Virus record (IMG/VR): IMGVR_UViG_3300046721_000214
Span: 1-41,805 of that record
Direction: 5' to 3' (one strand)
Length of the DNA: 41,805 nucleotides
From: a virus
Shown here: piece by piece, positions 29,915 to 38,194 of the stretch
Numbering within the stretch: position 1 is the stretch's first letter
How the letters are laid out: the number at the start of each line of letters is the position of its first letter
Translations under genes and position numbers: made by a program
Notes under the pieces: generated by a model
Database searches by the model: none
What the model was told of the DNA's origin: nothing
The model's input: the letters and a program-made list of their open reading frames with translations, nothing else

Positions 29915-30652
29915 ATGCCTGTCGTAGCGACATGCAGCCGATGCGGCGCATCGCTTAGGCGTCCACCGTCCGGCGCGCAAACCGCTAACCTGTTTTGCTC
30001 TAAGCGGTGCAATGCATCGTTCCATGCTGAAAAACGGCAGATCAAAACAGCCGAACAGTTTTGGTCTAAAGTCGCTGTTGGATCACCGGAAAAATGCTGG
30101 GAGTGGACTAGCTATCGTAACCCAACCGGCTACGGGCAGACTGCCTGGAAAGGTAAGGTGTGGTTGGCACACCGGGTAGCTTTATCGCTCATTGACGACG
30201 ATTGGGAGAATGGCCTTCACGTTTGCCATGCCTGTGATAATCCGCCGTGCTGCAACCCCGCGCACCTGTGGCGCGGCACTGATAAGCAGAACCATCATGA
30301 TATGATCGCGAAGGGTCGCGCTAAGTACACTCCTATGCGAGGCGAAATGAGCCACCGCGCCAAACTCACAGCGGCGCAGGTATTAGAGATAAGGGAAAGC
30401 AAGGAAGCGCCAGCGATCCTCGCGGCGAAATACGGGATAGCTAAAAGCTATGTAAGCGCGCTCAGATCGCGTGGCGCCTCAACGTGGAGCGACATACCGA
30501 TCACTCCGAGACAGCCACCGACGCATTGCCACAAGGGCCATAAATACTCGGGGAAGCGGAATACCGCCGGCGCTCTCATCTGCGCGATCTGCCATAGCGA
30601 GAAGAATTTCGCATACCGCCAAAGGCGCAAGGAAAGGACTATACAACCATGA
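29915..30652 (+). CDS. HNH homing endonuclease with zinc and HTH modules (245 aa)
   Basis: The N-terminus has CSRCGASLRR and FCSKRCN, a zinc module. The centre is a classic HNH: WLAHRVAL, GLHVCHACDNPPCCNPAHLW and RGTDKQNHHDM. Residues about 150-190 look like a DNA-recognition HTH (LTAAQVLEIRESKE, LAAKYGIAKSYVSALRSR). The end has CHKGHKYS and CAICH, another zinc site. It separates the Gp157-like and ERF genes, a typical homing target. Both ends are tight: 1 base after the previous stop and an ATGA overlap with ERF. Confidence 0.85.
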   Translation: MPVVATCSRCGASLRRPPSGAQTANLFCSKRCNASFHAEKRQIKTAEQFWSKVAVGSPEKCWEWTSYRNPTGYGQTAWKGKVWLAHRVALSLIDDDWENGLHVCHACDNPPCCNPAHLWRGTDKQNHHDMIAKGRAKYTPMRGEMSHRAKLTAAQVLEIRESKEAPAILAAKYGIAKSYVSALRSRGASTWSDIPITPRQPPTHCHKGHKYSGKRNTAGALICAICHSEKNFAYRQRRKERTIQP

Positions 30653-31554
30653 ACGAGATCACCCCTGCCAACGGCGCCTTGATGTCGTTCATCGAGCGCG
30701 CTGCCAAGGACGACAGCTTCGACGTGGCCAAGTTTGGTGAACTGCTTCGGCTGCAACGCGACGTCGGCCACGACCAATCGCGGCGTGCGTTCAACCAAGG
30801 CATGGCTGACGCTCAATCCGAGATGCTGCCGGTCGTGCGTGACGCCAAGAACAGCCACCTCGGCAACAAGTACGCCAAGCTGGAGACGATCGACGCTGCC
30901 ATGCGCCCGATCTACACACGGCACGGGTTCTCGGTGCGGTTCGGCTCAGCCCCCGCACCAACGGAAGGCTACATCCGCATCACCTGCACTGTGGCGCATG
31001 CTGGCGGCTACTTCGAAGAGAACTACCTCGACGCCCCGATTGCCAACCTCGGCTCACAGGGCGGTCGCACGGCCACGACAGGCGTGCAGGCGGTAGGCAG
31101 CGCAGTCACGTATCTACGCCGCTATTTGCTCGGCATGGTGTTCAACATCGTGCTGGCCGACGATGACGACGATGGGGAAGGTATGCGCCGCACCGTCGCT
31201 GCCGCCACACCCCGCCCAGAGCGCAAGGTGGACCAGGAGGTGTATGAGGCCGATCCAGCCCAGAACCGGTTCTACCGCCAGAAGCCCACCGAGCAACCCC
31301 AGCGCACCGACGAGCAATGGCAGGCATGGATCGACAAGCTGCGGGCAGCCTGCGCCGTGCTGAAGCGGCGCCAGGAGGTGGTGGAGATCGGCAACAAGCC
31401 ATCGGTGGGGGACGCCATCGCCACCGCGCCGGACTGGGCACAGCGCGAGATCAGCGCCATCCTGGCCGAGAATTTCGCCCGCTTCCCGGCCGAGCCAGCC
31501 GACGACTTGGACGAGGTGGTGATAGCCGGCGAGGACAAGATCCTGGCTGGATGA
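30649..31554 (+). CDS. ERF-family single-strand annealing protein (301 aa)
   Basis: Residues about 1-165 carry the ERF core: VAKFGELLRLQRDVGHDQ, FNQGMADAQSEMLPV, GNKYAKLETIDAAMRPIYTR, GFSVRFG, TTGVQAVGSAVTYLRRYLLG. Such proteins anneal complementary single strands and circularise terminally redundant phage DNA in P22. The C-terminal 130 residues are acidic and variable, as usual. ATG 30649 overlaps the HNH stop. This fits a circularly permuted genome. Confidence 0.9.
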   Translation: MNEITPANGALMSFIERAAKDDSFDVAKFGELLRLQRDVGHDQSRRAFNQGMADAQSEMLPVVRDAKNSHLGNKYAKLETIDAAMRPIYTRHGFSVRFGSAPAPTEGYIRITCTVAHAGGYFEENYLDAPIANLGSQGGRTATTGVQAVGSAVTYLRRYLLGMVFNIVLADDDDDGEGMRRTVAAATPRPERKVDQEVYEADPAQNRFYRQKPTEQPQRTDEQWQAWIDKLRAACAVLKRRQEVVEIGNKPSVGDAIATAPDWAQREISAILAENFARFPAEPADDLDEVVIAGEDKILAG

Positions 31555-31562
31555 TACAATTC

Positions 31563-31596
31563 GGGCGGGAGCAGCCCTCGGAAGCCGCTCCCGCCC
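31563..31596 (+). terminator. 10-bp perfect stem-loop after ERF gene
   Basis: GGGCGGGAGC pairs with GCTCCCGCCC over a 14-base loop, 8 bases after the ERF stop. No T-run follows (TACCACC), so it may be a Rho-type or partial terminator or an mRNA 3' stabiliser, separating ERF from the membrane-protein genes. Confidence 0.45.
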
Positions 31597-31624
31597 TACC
31601 ACCAACCGAGAGGAAACCTCGATC

Positions 31625-31891
31625 GTGGCTGACGACATACAACCCCGAGTTGCCGTGCTTGAACAGATCGCCAAGGCGACGCTGGCGGTCCTAGGCGAAA
31701 TGCGCACGGACATCCGCGAGATGCGTGGCGAGATGCGCAGCGACATACGCGGCATCCGGGATCGCCAGGATAGCGACTTCCGGGCACTGATCGGCCGGCA
31801 GGACCGTCAACTCTACTGGCTGTTCGGCGTCTACCTCGCTGGCACGGCCGCGATCCTCGGCGTTATGGCGCACGGGTTCCGATGGCTGTGA
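31625..31891 (+). CDS. Coiled-coil plus C-terminal membrane helix protein, XhlA-like (88 aa)
   Basis: A GTG start at 31625 has AGAGG about 11 bases upstream. Residues about 5-60 form a coiled coil with repeated MR-DIRE/MRGEMR motifs; residues about 65-85 are a membrane helix (LYWLFGVYLAGTAAILGVM). The layout and size match XhlA-type haemolysin/holin accessory proteins. The next gene is a two-helix membrane protein, so they may work together in lysis. Confidence 0.65.
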   Translation: MADDIQPRVAVLEQIAKATLAVLGEMRTDIREMRGEMRSDIRGIRDRQDSDFRALIGRQDRQLYWLFGVYLAGTAAILGVMAHGFRWL

Positions 31892-31924
31892 GCGCCGCTC
31901 ATCCACTGTGATCGGATCGATGTG

Positions 31925-32083
31925 ATGGGCTTGCTCGCTCTCGTCGTCATCTCGGCCCTTGCCATCCTAGGCCCCGGCACCCTGATTGCCGTGCTGATCG
32001 GCGCCGCCCCTGCGCTTTACGTGCTGCTCGTCGTCGGCCTGCTCATTGCAATCGTGGTCTTGTACAAGACCCAGCCTCACTGA
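31925..32083 (+). CDS. Two-helix membrane protein, holin candidate (52 aa)
   Basis: ATG 31925 (or GTG 31922) opens a frame of two hydrophobic segments, LLALVVISALAILGPGTLIA and YVLLVVGLLIAIVVLY, separated by GAAPAL and ended by KTQPH. It converges with the internal virion gene, overlapping its 3' end by 7 bases. The size and topology suit a small holin. No soluble endolysin is adjacent. Confidence 0.6.
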   Translation: MGLLALVVISALAILGPGTLIAVLIGAAPALYVLLVVGLLIAIVVLYKTQPH

Positions 32084-34065
32084 CCCGGCTGCGGCCGGAC
32101 GGTGATTTCCGGTATGGCACCCAGCAGGCCGGCTGTGCTGGGAGCTACCGCCCCCGGTCCCATACCCCTCGCTGCCGCCAGGCGCGTCGCGAGCGGGCTT
32201 GTCATCAGCCGCCCCATGCCGGTGCCTAGCGTGGGCGGGACAGTAATGGCAGCCGCCAGCTTTCCTAGCTTCATCTCGCTACCGGCCTCCGCGATTCCCT
32301 GCAGGTACTGCATCCACCCCAACTGCTCTGCTGTGCCTGACGTGTTCAGATGGCGCTCAGTGGCCCGCAAGCGCTGCGCCACGGTGGTCAGGTCATCCAA
32401 CTGCCCTTGCACCGCTGGCGTGTTGAAGAGCGCATTGTAGCCACCAGGCGTCTGCTGGCGCATGCGGTTAACGTTGGACAGGAAAGAGCCGGTCGAGGTG
32501 TCGTCGTAAGCGCCTGCTACCGAAGGCTTGGCGGTTTGCGCCTGCCGCAGTTTGAAAGCAGCGAGCGTATCAGCCGCATCAGGCAGCTCCTGCCGAACCG
32601 CCTGCATCGTCGTGTCGCCGCTGTTCAGGATGTTTCTGGTCGCCTGTTCTGGATCGATCGTCTCCTGCAGGGGATTGTTCGCCTTGGCAATCTTGCTGCC
32701 AACATTCTCGATGAACGTGTGACCGGCCGTCGTCACCGCGTTGGCGTTGTTGAACAGCGCACCCTGACCGTTCGCAACGGCGCTGTTTTCCATACCTTGC
32801 GCCAGGCCGCCATACATCCGTCGTAACTGCTGCATGCCGACAGCGTCAGCGATGCCAGGCGTGCCCATGGCGTCACCGATGCGCGTCCTGATCGCCTGCG
32901 CCTGCTCCCACGTCAGATTGCCACTGCCGATATCGGCAGTGAGCGCCTTGAGCCATCGCTGCGCCTGTCCCGATGCCCATGCCTTCTGCGTCTCTGGCAG
33001 GCTGGCAAGATTTGGCGGCTTTGCCGCATCGGTGAGTGCAGACCGAAATGGTGCTGCATCGACGGACGCCCCTGCCATACGTTGATTAAGCGGTGCCCAC
33101 GCGGTTTCCTGCCTGCCCTGCGGCCCGTTGAAGACGTTGTCCACCCAGTTGCGATAGGTGCTCTGTAGGTGATCGCCGGTCGTCTGTGCAGTAACGCCGA
33201 TCCCGGCAGGATCAAGCTGGCCGGCGGTGCGCTCTACCGAATTACCGAACTGGTCAACCGTCTGCTGCTGCACCGGTCGCATGACCGAGGAGGCGAATGG
33301 AATGCGCGACGCGGCAGCTTCGAGCGACTGGCCGCCCTCGCCACCCGCCACTGTTCCGAGCAGACGCGGATCGACGCCACTGCGCTGAAACGCCTGGTAG
33401 ATGGGACTCATGTTGCCAGCGATGGCATTGACGCCTTTGACACCAAGGTTGGCGGCGGCATCAGCAAATCGTGCTCCGGCAATCGAGCCAGCGATATCGG
33501 CGGTTGGTTTGAGCCACGGCGGCACCAGATCGGACTCCGATGCCGTCTTGCCTGCTACAGCGCCGGCACCGCCCTGCACGAGCAGGCGCAAGGCATTCGC
33601 CACGGTCGGCGCGCCACCAGTCAGCAACGCTGGCAGCGCAGCCGAAGCACCACCAACGACGGTCGATACGTTCTGTTCTGTCGGCGTCTGAGGTGTAGGC
33701 AATCCGGCGGCATCAAGCGCCTTGTCTCGCAGGGTTGATGGCGCATCGGTTGGAATGCCAGCAGCACGCTGTATTGCTCTGCCAGGCCATGTGCCGACAT
33801 CCAGCGCCATGATCGGCAGCGATGAAAGCCCCTCCACAGTGGCGCGTGTGCCAAGCCCAACGCCGCGCGTACCGGCGTCCCACAACCGCTTACCAGCCAC
33901 CGACCACGAGCTATCCAGGATACCAGGCGTCGGCGCAGGAGCGAGCGGCAGAGCATCCCCCGATGGTGCCTGTTGCTCTGTGTGCTGGCGTTGCTGCTCA
34001 GCGAGCGGCGGTTGTGCCGCTACAGCATCAGCGGGCAATAGCGGGAGGTCGTCTCCTACTGCCAT
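32077..34065 (-). CDS. Internal virion/ejection protein (662 aa)
   Basis: A large Ala/Gly/Gln-rich helical protein with hydrophobic stretches around residues 135-215 (STVVGGASAALPALLTGG, LLVQGGAGAVAG, ADIAGSIAGARFADAAA). These are typical of ejection proteins that form a channel across the host envelope. The middle is helical with Trp and Asn (STYRNWVDNVFNGPQG), and the C-terminus is Pro-rich. It is the last gene of the late module and overlaps the preceding SleB gene by 10 bases. It is likely packed in the head and injected with DNA. No enzyme motif is seen. Confidence 0.75.
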   Translation of the reverse strand: MAVGDDLPLLPADAVAAQPPLAEQQRQHTEQQAPSGDALPLAPAPTPGILDSSWSVAGKRLWDAGTRGVGLGTRATVEGLSSLPIMALDVGTWPGRAIQRAAGIPTDAPSTLRDKALDAAGLPTPQTPTEQNVSTVVGGASAALPALLTGGAPTVANALRLLVQGGAGAVAGKTASESDLVPPWLKPTADIAGSIAGARFADAAANLGVKGVNAIAGNMSPIYQAFQRSGVDPRLLGTVAGGEGGQSLEAAASRIPFASSVMRPVQQQTVDQFGNSVERTAGQLDPAGIGVTAQTTGDHLQSTYRNWVDNVFNGPQGRQETAWAPLNQRMAGASVDAAPFRSALTDAAKPPNLASLPETQKAWASGQAQRWLKALTADIGSGNLTWEQAQAIRTRIGDAMGTPGIADAVGMQQLRRMYGGLAQGMENSAVANGQGALFNNANAVTTAGHTFIENVGSKIAKANNPLQETIDPEQATRNILNSGDTTMQAVRQELPDAADTLAAFKLRQAQTAKPSVAGAYDDTSTGSFLSNVNRMRQQTPGGYNALFNTPAVQGQLDDLTTVAQRLRATERHLNTSGTAEQLGWMQYLQGIAEAGSEMKLGKLAAAITVPPTLGTGMGRLMTSPLATRLAAARGMGPGAVAPSTAGLLGAIPEITVRPQPGQ

Positions 34066-36410
34066 GGCCTGACCTCCAGCGTTTTGGTGGTCATGACATT
34101 GCCGTTGGCATCGCGTCTTGGCTGGCCAGGGTTCTTCGGATCAGGCACTGCCCAGACTTTGTAATAGGGTTTGCCGGGAGGCAGGGACTGCTCCCATTGC
34201 GCCTGATTGGCGCCACTCAACTGGCCAGTGAAACTTGGAATGATCGGCCCCAGTTCTTTGTCCATACGTTGCTGAGCGCTCTCGGCGCCGTCAGTGTCAA
34301 GGTTATGCGCCGAACGCATAGCGCCTGGTTTTGCCGACATATCGTCGGGGATTTTGCGGTTGAAATAGTTGTTCATCCAACTGTGCTCTTGGGCAATGCG
34401 ATTGTTCATGTTCATCAGCATCGCGACGGCTTTCTGCTGCCCTGCAGGCGTCGAAAGCAGGCTCGGAAGTTGCGCCTTGAAGGCGTCCCACTCGTATTCT
34501 CGTAGCGCGCCAAGGCCGGTTGGTTTCATCTCGGTCGAGATGTTGGACACCAGGCCATTGACCAGGCGCACCGCATCGGCCGATCGGTCGGTAAGGATGC
34601 CGGCGGTATTGAATAGCGGCGCCAGATCAGGATGGGCATCGAGCACGCTGCCCAACGCGCCACCGCCCTTCGGCAGATCCTGGAGCACTGGCAGGAGTTG
34701 CGACAGGCCCAGGTTCATCTGATGCGCTTTTGTCGCCTGTGCAGCCATCGGCTTGATGGTGTTGTCCTGCGCGTATTGGGCTGATTGCTCCTCGATCTTT
34801 TGATGGAATGTCTGCCCGGCCTTCACCTGCTCCAACTGCACCGCCGCCGCCCGCTGTTTGTCGGCCTCCGCTGCCGCCTGCGCCAGCTCATCAGCCTTCA
34901 GCTTCGCAGCCTGCGCAAGTTCATCGGCCTTCAGCTTCGCCTGCTGCTGGCGGGTCATCTCCTCGCCGTAGAGTTGCCGTTGGGTATCCAGCGCATTCTT
35001 CTGCGCAGCCTGCTGCAGCTCGAGTGACTTGGCCTGCGCGTCCTGCTGCAGCTTGTTCACCGCCTGGGTAGCCGTGTTGTAGTCGGACAGCGACTTGTTG
35101 GGATCTCCGCCGCGTCCCGCGCGCGCCAGCGAGAGTTGCTGTGCGGCCGCGGCCTGCGCTGCCTTAGCCTCGGCCAGACCCGGGGGGGTGACCGTGTAGT
35201 CGGCGGCGTTGATGGCGATCGGATGCTGCGCCTGGAACTGCTCGAACGTCAGCCCGGCGGGCGCTGGAGACGCCGCTGGTGGCGGGGGCGTATCGGTGGC
35301 GGTCGATGGCGCGGCAGGCTCGCTAGGCCCGCTTGGAGGCGCTCCAGGCCCCGCAACCTGTGTCCCTGGACCAAACGGCAGCTTGTAGAACTGATGGCCG
35401 CCGATGACGGTGGAGGGCGTCTGCCCCGCTGCCCAGCTTGGGGTATCGCGCCCGAGGGCTTTCTGCGCCGTTGGGCTGTAGAAGTTGGTGGCGCCGCCGG
35501 TCGGGTCTTGCGCGTCGCCGCTCATCACCGGGCGTACGGCCTTGTTCAGCACGTCCTGATACAGCTGCGAGCCTGGATCGATCGTCTCAAGCTTAGCCCT
35601 GGTCGCCGGGTTGTTCCACGGCTCGAACTGGTTGGGCGCGAAGATGACGCTCTGCGCATCCTGCTTGCCTGCCGCCATCCGGTTCTTGATGACCGCCGCG
35701 ACGCCCTGCTGTCCGGTCAGCGGCTCGCCGCCGGCCTCGCCGATGACGGTGCGCACCATCTGGTCCTCGGCGGGTGTCACGCCTGCCGGCAGGTTCTTGG
35801 CGATGAACGGTGTCAGCGCGACGCCGCCCCCGCCTGGCTTCCCAGCGCCTGTCGCTGTTCCCGGCACGGCTGGCGTGTTAGCGCTGAGCAGTGGGTTGGG
35901 GATGCTCGCCCCGTACTGCATCTGCAGCAGCGGCAGCGCCGTCTTGAGCCGCTCCAGATACTGCTGCTGCTGCCCTGCGGCGTATTGCTGCTGCGCCGCG
36001 AGCGTGGCCGCCGCCTGCTGCTCCGATCCTCGTTGGCTTCGTTCGGCGCCCTGGAAGCCCTCCGCGAAGGCACCGAGCGCCGGCTTGCCGGGATAGTAGC
36101 CAGAGCCCGCGATCAGCGATGTGCCGAAATCGCGCAGCGAGCGCAGTCCGGCCATCTCCTGCTGTGCTGGCGACATGACGCCGCTGACCTGGCCGCCGCC
36201 AAGTGCCTCACCGATCCGCGAGAGTAGCCCGCGTGTGACCGGCGTGGTGTCGGGTTGCGGCAGCGTGGGCTGTTGCAGGAGCTGCTGTGCAAGCGAGCCG
36301 TAATCGAGCGGCGCGCCGCCGCCGCCTAGGTTCTTCAGCGCCGCTAGTAGGTTTGGCGATGCCCCAGAGTAGTCAGGTGGGGCCTGTGTCTCGGTGTCAG
36401 GTGCTGCCAT
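34056..36410 (-). CDS. Virion-associated SleB-type peptidoglycan hydrolase (784 aa)
   Basis: Residues about 214-345 are a SleB (Hydrolase_2) domain: AEDQMVRTVIGEAGGEPLTG with Glu225 as likely catalytic acid, GVAAVIKNRM, FEPWN, GATNFYSP, PSWA and VIGGHQFYKL. Residues about 130-165 and 400-530 are Gln/Ala-rich coiled coils. The C-terminus is a separate helical region. It would make a local hole in peptidoglycan during DNA entry and could also serve for lysis. It is the only cell-wall hydrolase recognised in the window. ATG 36410 follows the previous stop by 2 bases. Confidence 0.85.
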   Translation of the reverse strand: MAAPDTETQAPPDYSGASPNLLAALKNLGGGGAPLDYGSLAQQLLQQPTLPQPDTTPVTRGLLSRIGEALGGGQVSGVMSPAQQEMAGLRSLRDFGTSLIAGSGYYPGKPALGAFAEGFQGAERSQRGSEQQAAATLAAQQQYAAGQQQQYLERLKTALPLLQMQYGASIPNPLLSANTPAVPGTATGAGKPGGGGVALTPFIAKNLPAGVTPAEDQMVRTVIGEAGGEPLTGQQGVAAVIKNRMAAGKQDAQSVIFAPNQFEPWNNPATRAKLETIDPGSQLYQDVLNKAVRPVMSGDAQDPTGGATNFYSPTAQKALGRDTPSWAAGQTPSTVIGGHQFYKLPFGPGTQVAGPGAPPSGPSEPAAPSTATDTPPPPAASPAPAGLTFEQFQAQHPIAINAADYTVTPPGLAEAKAAQAAAAQQLSLARAGRGGDPNKSLSDYNTATQAVNKLQQDAQAKSLELQQAAQKNALDTQRQLYGEEMTRQQQAKLKADELAQAAKLKADELAQAAAEADKQRAAAVQLEQVKAGQTFHQKIEEQSAQYAQDNTIKPMAAQATKAHQMNLGLSQLLPVLQDLPKGGGALGSVLDAHPDLAPLFNTAGILTDRSADAVRLVNGLVSNISTEMKPTGLGALREYEWDAFKAQLPSLLSTPAGQQKAVAMLMNMNNRIAQEHSWMNNYFNRKIPDDMSAKPGAMRSAHNLDTDGAESAQQRMDKELGPIIPSFTGQLSGANQAQWEQSLPPGKPYYKVWAVPDPKNPGQPRRDANGNVMTTKTLEVRPWQ

Positions 36411-36412
36411 GG

Positions 36413-36820
36413 TTACAACCCCAATAAGCCGCTAGGCCGCGAACCGCCCTGGAGGTTGACCGGGCGCGCGTTGGCCGGGTTGGATGCGGCTCGCAGTGCA
36501 GCAACACGCTCCATCAGCATCTGCACGAGGCCGTGCATGCCAGCCGGGTTGCCGCTGTAGGCACCCGAGGAAGCCCCGCCCGATGCCGCTGACGCGCCTG
36601 CCGGCAGGTTTGACGCCGCCGGCTGCTGCGGGGTACCAGCCTTAAGCCCTTCCATCGCCTTGGCAAGACCAGCAGCGTCGATGCCACCGCCAGTGTCGCC
36701 TGGCTGGTTCCAGGTTCCGCTATCAACGAACCCGCCCTGGCCCACAGGGATCTGCTCGTTGCCCCACTGGGCGAGCACATCGGCAGTCGGTGTGAAGGTG
36801 CCATCAAGAGCAGTGGGCAT
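36413..36820 (-). CDS. Small virion-module protein (135 aa)
   Basis: It starts MPTALDGTFTPTADVLAQW, followed by Gly/Ala/Ser-rich low-complexity sequence with one helix (GMHGLVQMLMERVAALRAA). It overlaps the PP-loop gene's 3' end by 17 bases. No family was recognised. Its place among ejection-protein genes suggests a small virion component. Confidence 0.65.
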   Translation of the reverse strand: MPTALDGTFTPTADVLAQWGNEQIPVGQGGFVDSGTWNQPGDTGGGIDAAGLAKAMEGLKAGTPQQPAASNLPAGASAASGGASSGAYSGNPAGMHGLVQMLMERVAALRAASNPANARPVNLQGGSRPSGLLGL

Positions 36821-37550
36821 CGTTCAGCTCCGTCGCTATCTCGTTGGTCAGCAACCGCAACGGCTCGCTGATCTCCTGATCGATCATCCGCAACCGCGCG
36901 ACATACCGCTGATGGATTTCCGGATGCTGCCGCCGCAGCCACGCGCCACGTTTCTCCGACCACCAGGCAGAGCACCCAGCGCAATCCACGCCGTGCTCCA
37001 GCTCCGGATAGAACGCCGGCAGTGGTGCCCCGACGCGCGCCAGATACCCCAGCACGTCGGCGGTGCTCCACGTCTCCAGCGGGTAGAACACCTCGATGCC
37101 GTCCAGCACATCGCCGTCATGCGATGGCATGATCCGCATGTCGTTCTGTCGAATGCCGCTGATCATCATCGTGTTGCCGTCTGCCACGATCCTGGCAAAC
37201 AGCGGGCCGGCGCGATTGTCCCGGCAGCAATCGTAGCGCGAGGCCAGCCGTGTGCTCCCCTCGCCCATCACCTGCCCGAGATAGTGTGCCGTATGCGGCA
37301 CGAGATCGGTGGGGATGCCGTTGCGCTCGATCCAGCTTGTCACATCGGTTTGGACGCGGACGAAATGCGGCACCATGGCCTCGATCGCTGCCACGCTTTC
37401 GCGCATTTCCGGCAGCTCGTCCCCGGTATCAATGTGGTAGACGCAAATGCGGTCCCAGTCCTCCCGGAGTAGATACACGCACGCGAGGCTATCCTTGCCG
37501 CCGCTGAAGGCCAGCGCGATCTTGTCGTGTCGATCCAGGCGCTCGCTCAT
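36804..37550 (-). CDS. PP-loop ATPase, PAPS-reductase family, in virion module (248 aa)
   Basis: The PP-loop SGGKDS (residues 16-21) sits in IALAFSGGKDSLACVYLL, followed by VYHIDTGDELPEM. Cysteines occur in YDCCRD and GVDCAGCSAWW, and GIRQNDMRIMP and YPLETWSTADVLGYLAR match the substrate region of the family. It differs from the 27844 protein in motif spacing, so the two are not recent copies. ATG 37550 overlaps the methyltransferase stop as ATGA. A metabolic enzyme among virion genes is unusual; with the coupled methyltransferase it may modify nucleic acid or a virion component. Confidence 0.8.
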   Translation of the reverse strand: MSERLDRHDKIALAFSGGKDSLACVYLLREDWDRICVYHIDTGDELPEMRESVAAIEAMVPHFVRVQTDVTSWIERNGIPTDLVPHTAHYLGQVMGEGSTRLASRYDCCRDNRAGPLFARIVADGNTMMISGIRQNDMRIMPSHDGDVLDGIEVFYPLETWSTADVLGYLARVGAPLPAFYPELEHGVDCAGCSAWWSEKRGAWLRRQHPEIHQRYVARLRMIDQEISEPLRLLTNEIATELNDAHCS

Positions 37551-38194
37551 TGCCGCACCGCGCGCCAGGCGACCAGGGCGATCTGGCTGAAGATAGCGGC
37601 GCCATCCGGCACGATAGCGCAGGCCATCGAGAACCGCTCGGGATGCGGCTTGAGGCGCTCCCAGGACACGATGCGCCAGCCGGCTGCCTCGGCTGCGGCC
37701 TGTGTCTGCTCGACGCTGACGGCGTGGCATCCTAGCCGCTGCTCCATCAGCGTGTTGTCGCCGCTAAGCCGCTCGAAGTCGTACACGAACAGCCAGCCAT
37801 CCGGTTGCACGAGACGGTGCGCCGAGGGCAGGGCATCGAGCAGACGCCCGTAGCACAACGAGTAGAGGAACATGGCCCCGGAGGCGTAGCCATCCGGCAG
37901 CGGGACGTGGTGGTAATCGGCCAGCACCCGCAGCATTTTCGGGTCGGCCATCGCGAGTTGCAGCGGCTCGCTGTTGACCAGCGCAAATCGCAGATCTGGC
38001 CGCTCGGCGCCCATCAACTGCGCCACGCCACCGATGCCGCAGCCGAGATCCAGTACCGTGGCGTCCTGCTCAGGCTCCATCATCGCCAGCAGCGCGCTGA
38101 CGTGGGCCGCCTCGGTCAGCGCCAACGTGGCACCCTGAAGCACGTTGAAGCGCAGGCCCATAAGCGTATCCAAGGGGGCGGTGGGCTGCGTCAT
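37547..38194 (-). CDS. Class I SAM-dependent methyltransferase (215 aa)
   Basis: Motif I is VLDLGCGIGGVAQLMG (residues about 47-62), followed by ALVNSEPLQLAMAD, PLPDGYASGAMFLYSLCYG and LVQPDGWLFVYDF, the usual order of Rossmann methyltransferases. The fold resembles small-molecule or lipid methyltransferases more than DNA enzymes; no NPPY motif is present. It is coupled by ATGA to both neighbours. Its substrate is unknown. The link to the PP-loop gene suggests joint action. Confidence 0.8.
   Translation of the reverse strand: MTQPTAPLDTLMGLRFNVLQGATLALTEAAHVSALLAMMEPEQDATVLDLGCGIGGVAQLMGAERPDLRFALVNSEPLQLAMADPKMLRVLADYHHVPLPDGYASGAMFLYSLCYGRLLDALPSAHRLVQPDGWLFVYDFERLSGDNTLMEQRLGCHAVSVEQTQAAAEAAGWRIVSWERLKPHPERFSMACAIVPDGAAIFSQIALVAWRAVRQ

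Noticed and set aside
35136-36227. 363-residue plus-strand open frame
   Set aside because: Shadow of the SleB-domain gene; composition is low-complexity Arg/Leu typical of antisense frames in GC-rich DNA.
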